Source of the DNA: DUZB01 sp964407525
Lineage (GTDB): Bacteria > Desulfobacterota > DSM-4660 > Desulfatiglandales > Desulfatiglandaceae
NCBI GenBank assembly: GCA_964407525.1
Contig: CAYOWC010000306.1
Span: 1 to 5,747 of the forward strand
Reading direction: 5' to 3'
Length of the DNA: 5,747 bases
A model generated the notes under the pieces. That model was not told where the DNA came from. It saw only the letters and a list, made by a program, of their open reading frames with translations, and did not search any database. Below are positions 5,647 to 5,747 of the stretch, piece after piece. Within the stretch, counting starts at the first letter, position 1. The number at the start of each line of letters is the position of its first letter. Both the position numbers and the translations under genes were made by a program.

Positions 5647-5747
5647 GTCCTTCTTTGATAAAGCAAACAAGCGCCAGCGTTTCTTCTGGCGTTAGTTCAA
5701 TCATTTCTTTACGCTAATCCACGATCAATCATACTTCGTCTTCTTAT

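Larger units (their letters stand above)
5350..5747. other. Region after recD2 without an intact gene
   Basis: About 400 bp to the window edge with no long convincing ORF and no clear intrinsic terminator for recD2. It contains a short + strand ORF with a good ribosome binding site (5459-5581), a weak - strand ORF (5503-5646) overlapping it, and exact or near-exact hairpins at 5555-5579, 5586-5611 and 5672-5691. The mix of short, mutually overlapping frames suggests a decayed or recombined junction. A real gene entering from the right on the - strand, continuing beyond the window, is also possible. Confidence 0.5.

Noticed and set aside
5412..5666. 84-aa - strand ORF at the right edge
   Set aside because: Arg/Cys/Met-scattered reading without domain character; a neighbouring frame (5503-5646) reads more like protein.

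Overview
The window most likely comes from a deltaproteobacterium (Desulfobacterota, Desulfobacterales/Syntrophobacterales-like). The evidence is the wording of the IHF-alpha-type protein (Cys-rich 'FGKFCVKGKNKRRGRNP' and 'FKCSGVL' segments), the long RecD2 helicase, and a corrinoid methyltransferase fusion of the kind common in anaerobic sulfate reducers and syntrophs. This is inference from protein style, not a database result. Base composition is moderate, and the intergenic DNA is AT-rich and unusually structured.

Layout, all confident genes on the + strand. (1) 1-1738: 3' part, nearly complete, of a one-chain corrinoid methyltransferase with a URO-D-fold N-terminus and a B12-binding C-terminus; the true start is probably just left of the window. 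(2) 1739-2137: gene-free DNA with a terminator-like hairpin, an 11-bp perfect hairpin, and an inverted repeat abutting a possible -10 box. (3) 2138-2422: an IHF-alpha/HU-family DNA-bending protein with a good ribosome binding site. (4) 2423-2694: gene-free DNA dominated by a MITE-like inverted-repeat element of about 185 bp, whose two arms both carry in-phase 7-bp TTAGCNN repeats and which may be flanked by 7-bp direct repeats. (5) 2695-2844: a possible small gene ending 24 bp before recD2. (6) 2869-5349: recD2, an SF1B DNA helicase with all helicase motifs and an extra internal segment of about 85 residues. (7) 5350-5747: no intact long gene. It holds a short + strand ORF with a strong ribosome binding site that looks like the 5' stub of a HEAT-like gene, a low-confidence short - strand ORF, and several hairpins. 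This looks like a decayed or recombined junction.

The genes do not form an obvious pathway: C1/corrinoid metabolism, then nucleoid architecture, then DNA repair/helicase. IHF and RecD2 both act on DNA but are separated by the inverted-repeat element and probably transcribed separately. I see no defence system, CRISPR array, tRNA or rRNA. The features most worth following up are the heptad-bearing inverted-repeat element, the RecD2 insertion, and the broken-looking region after recD2.
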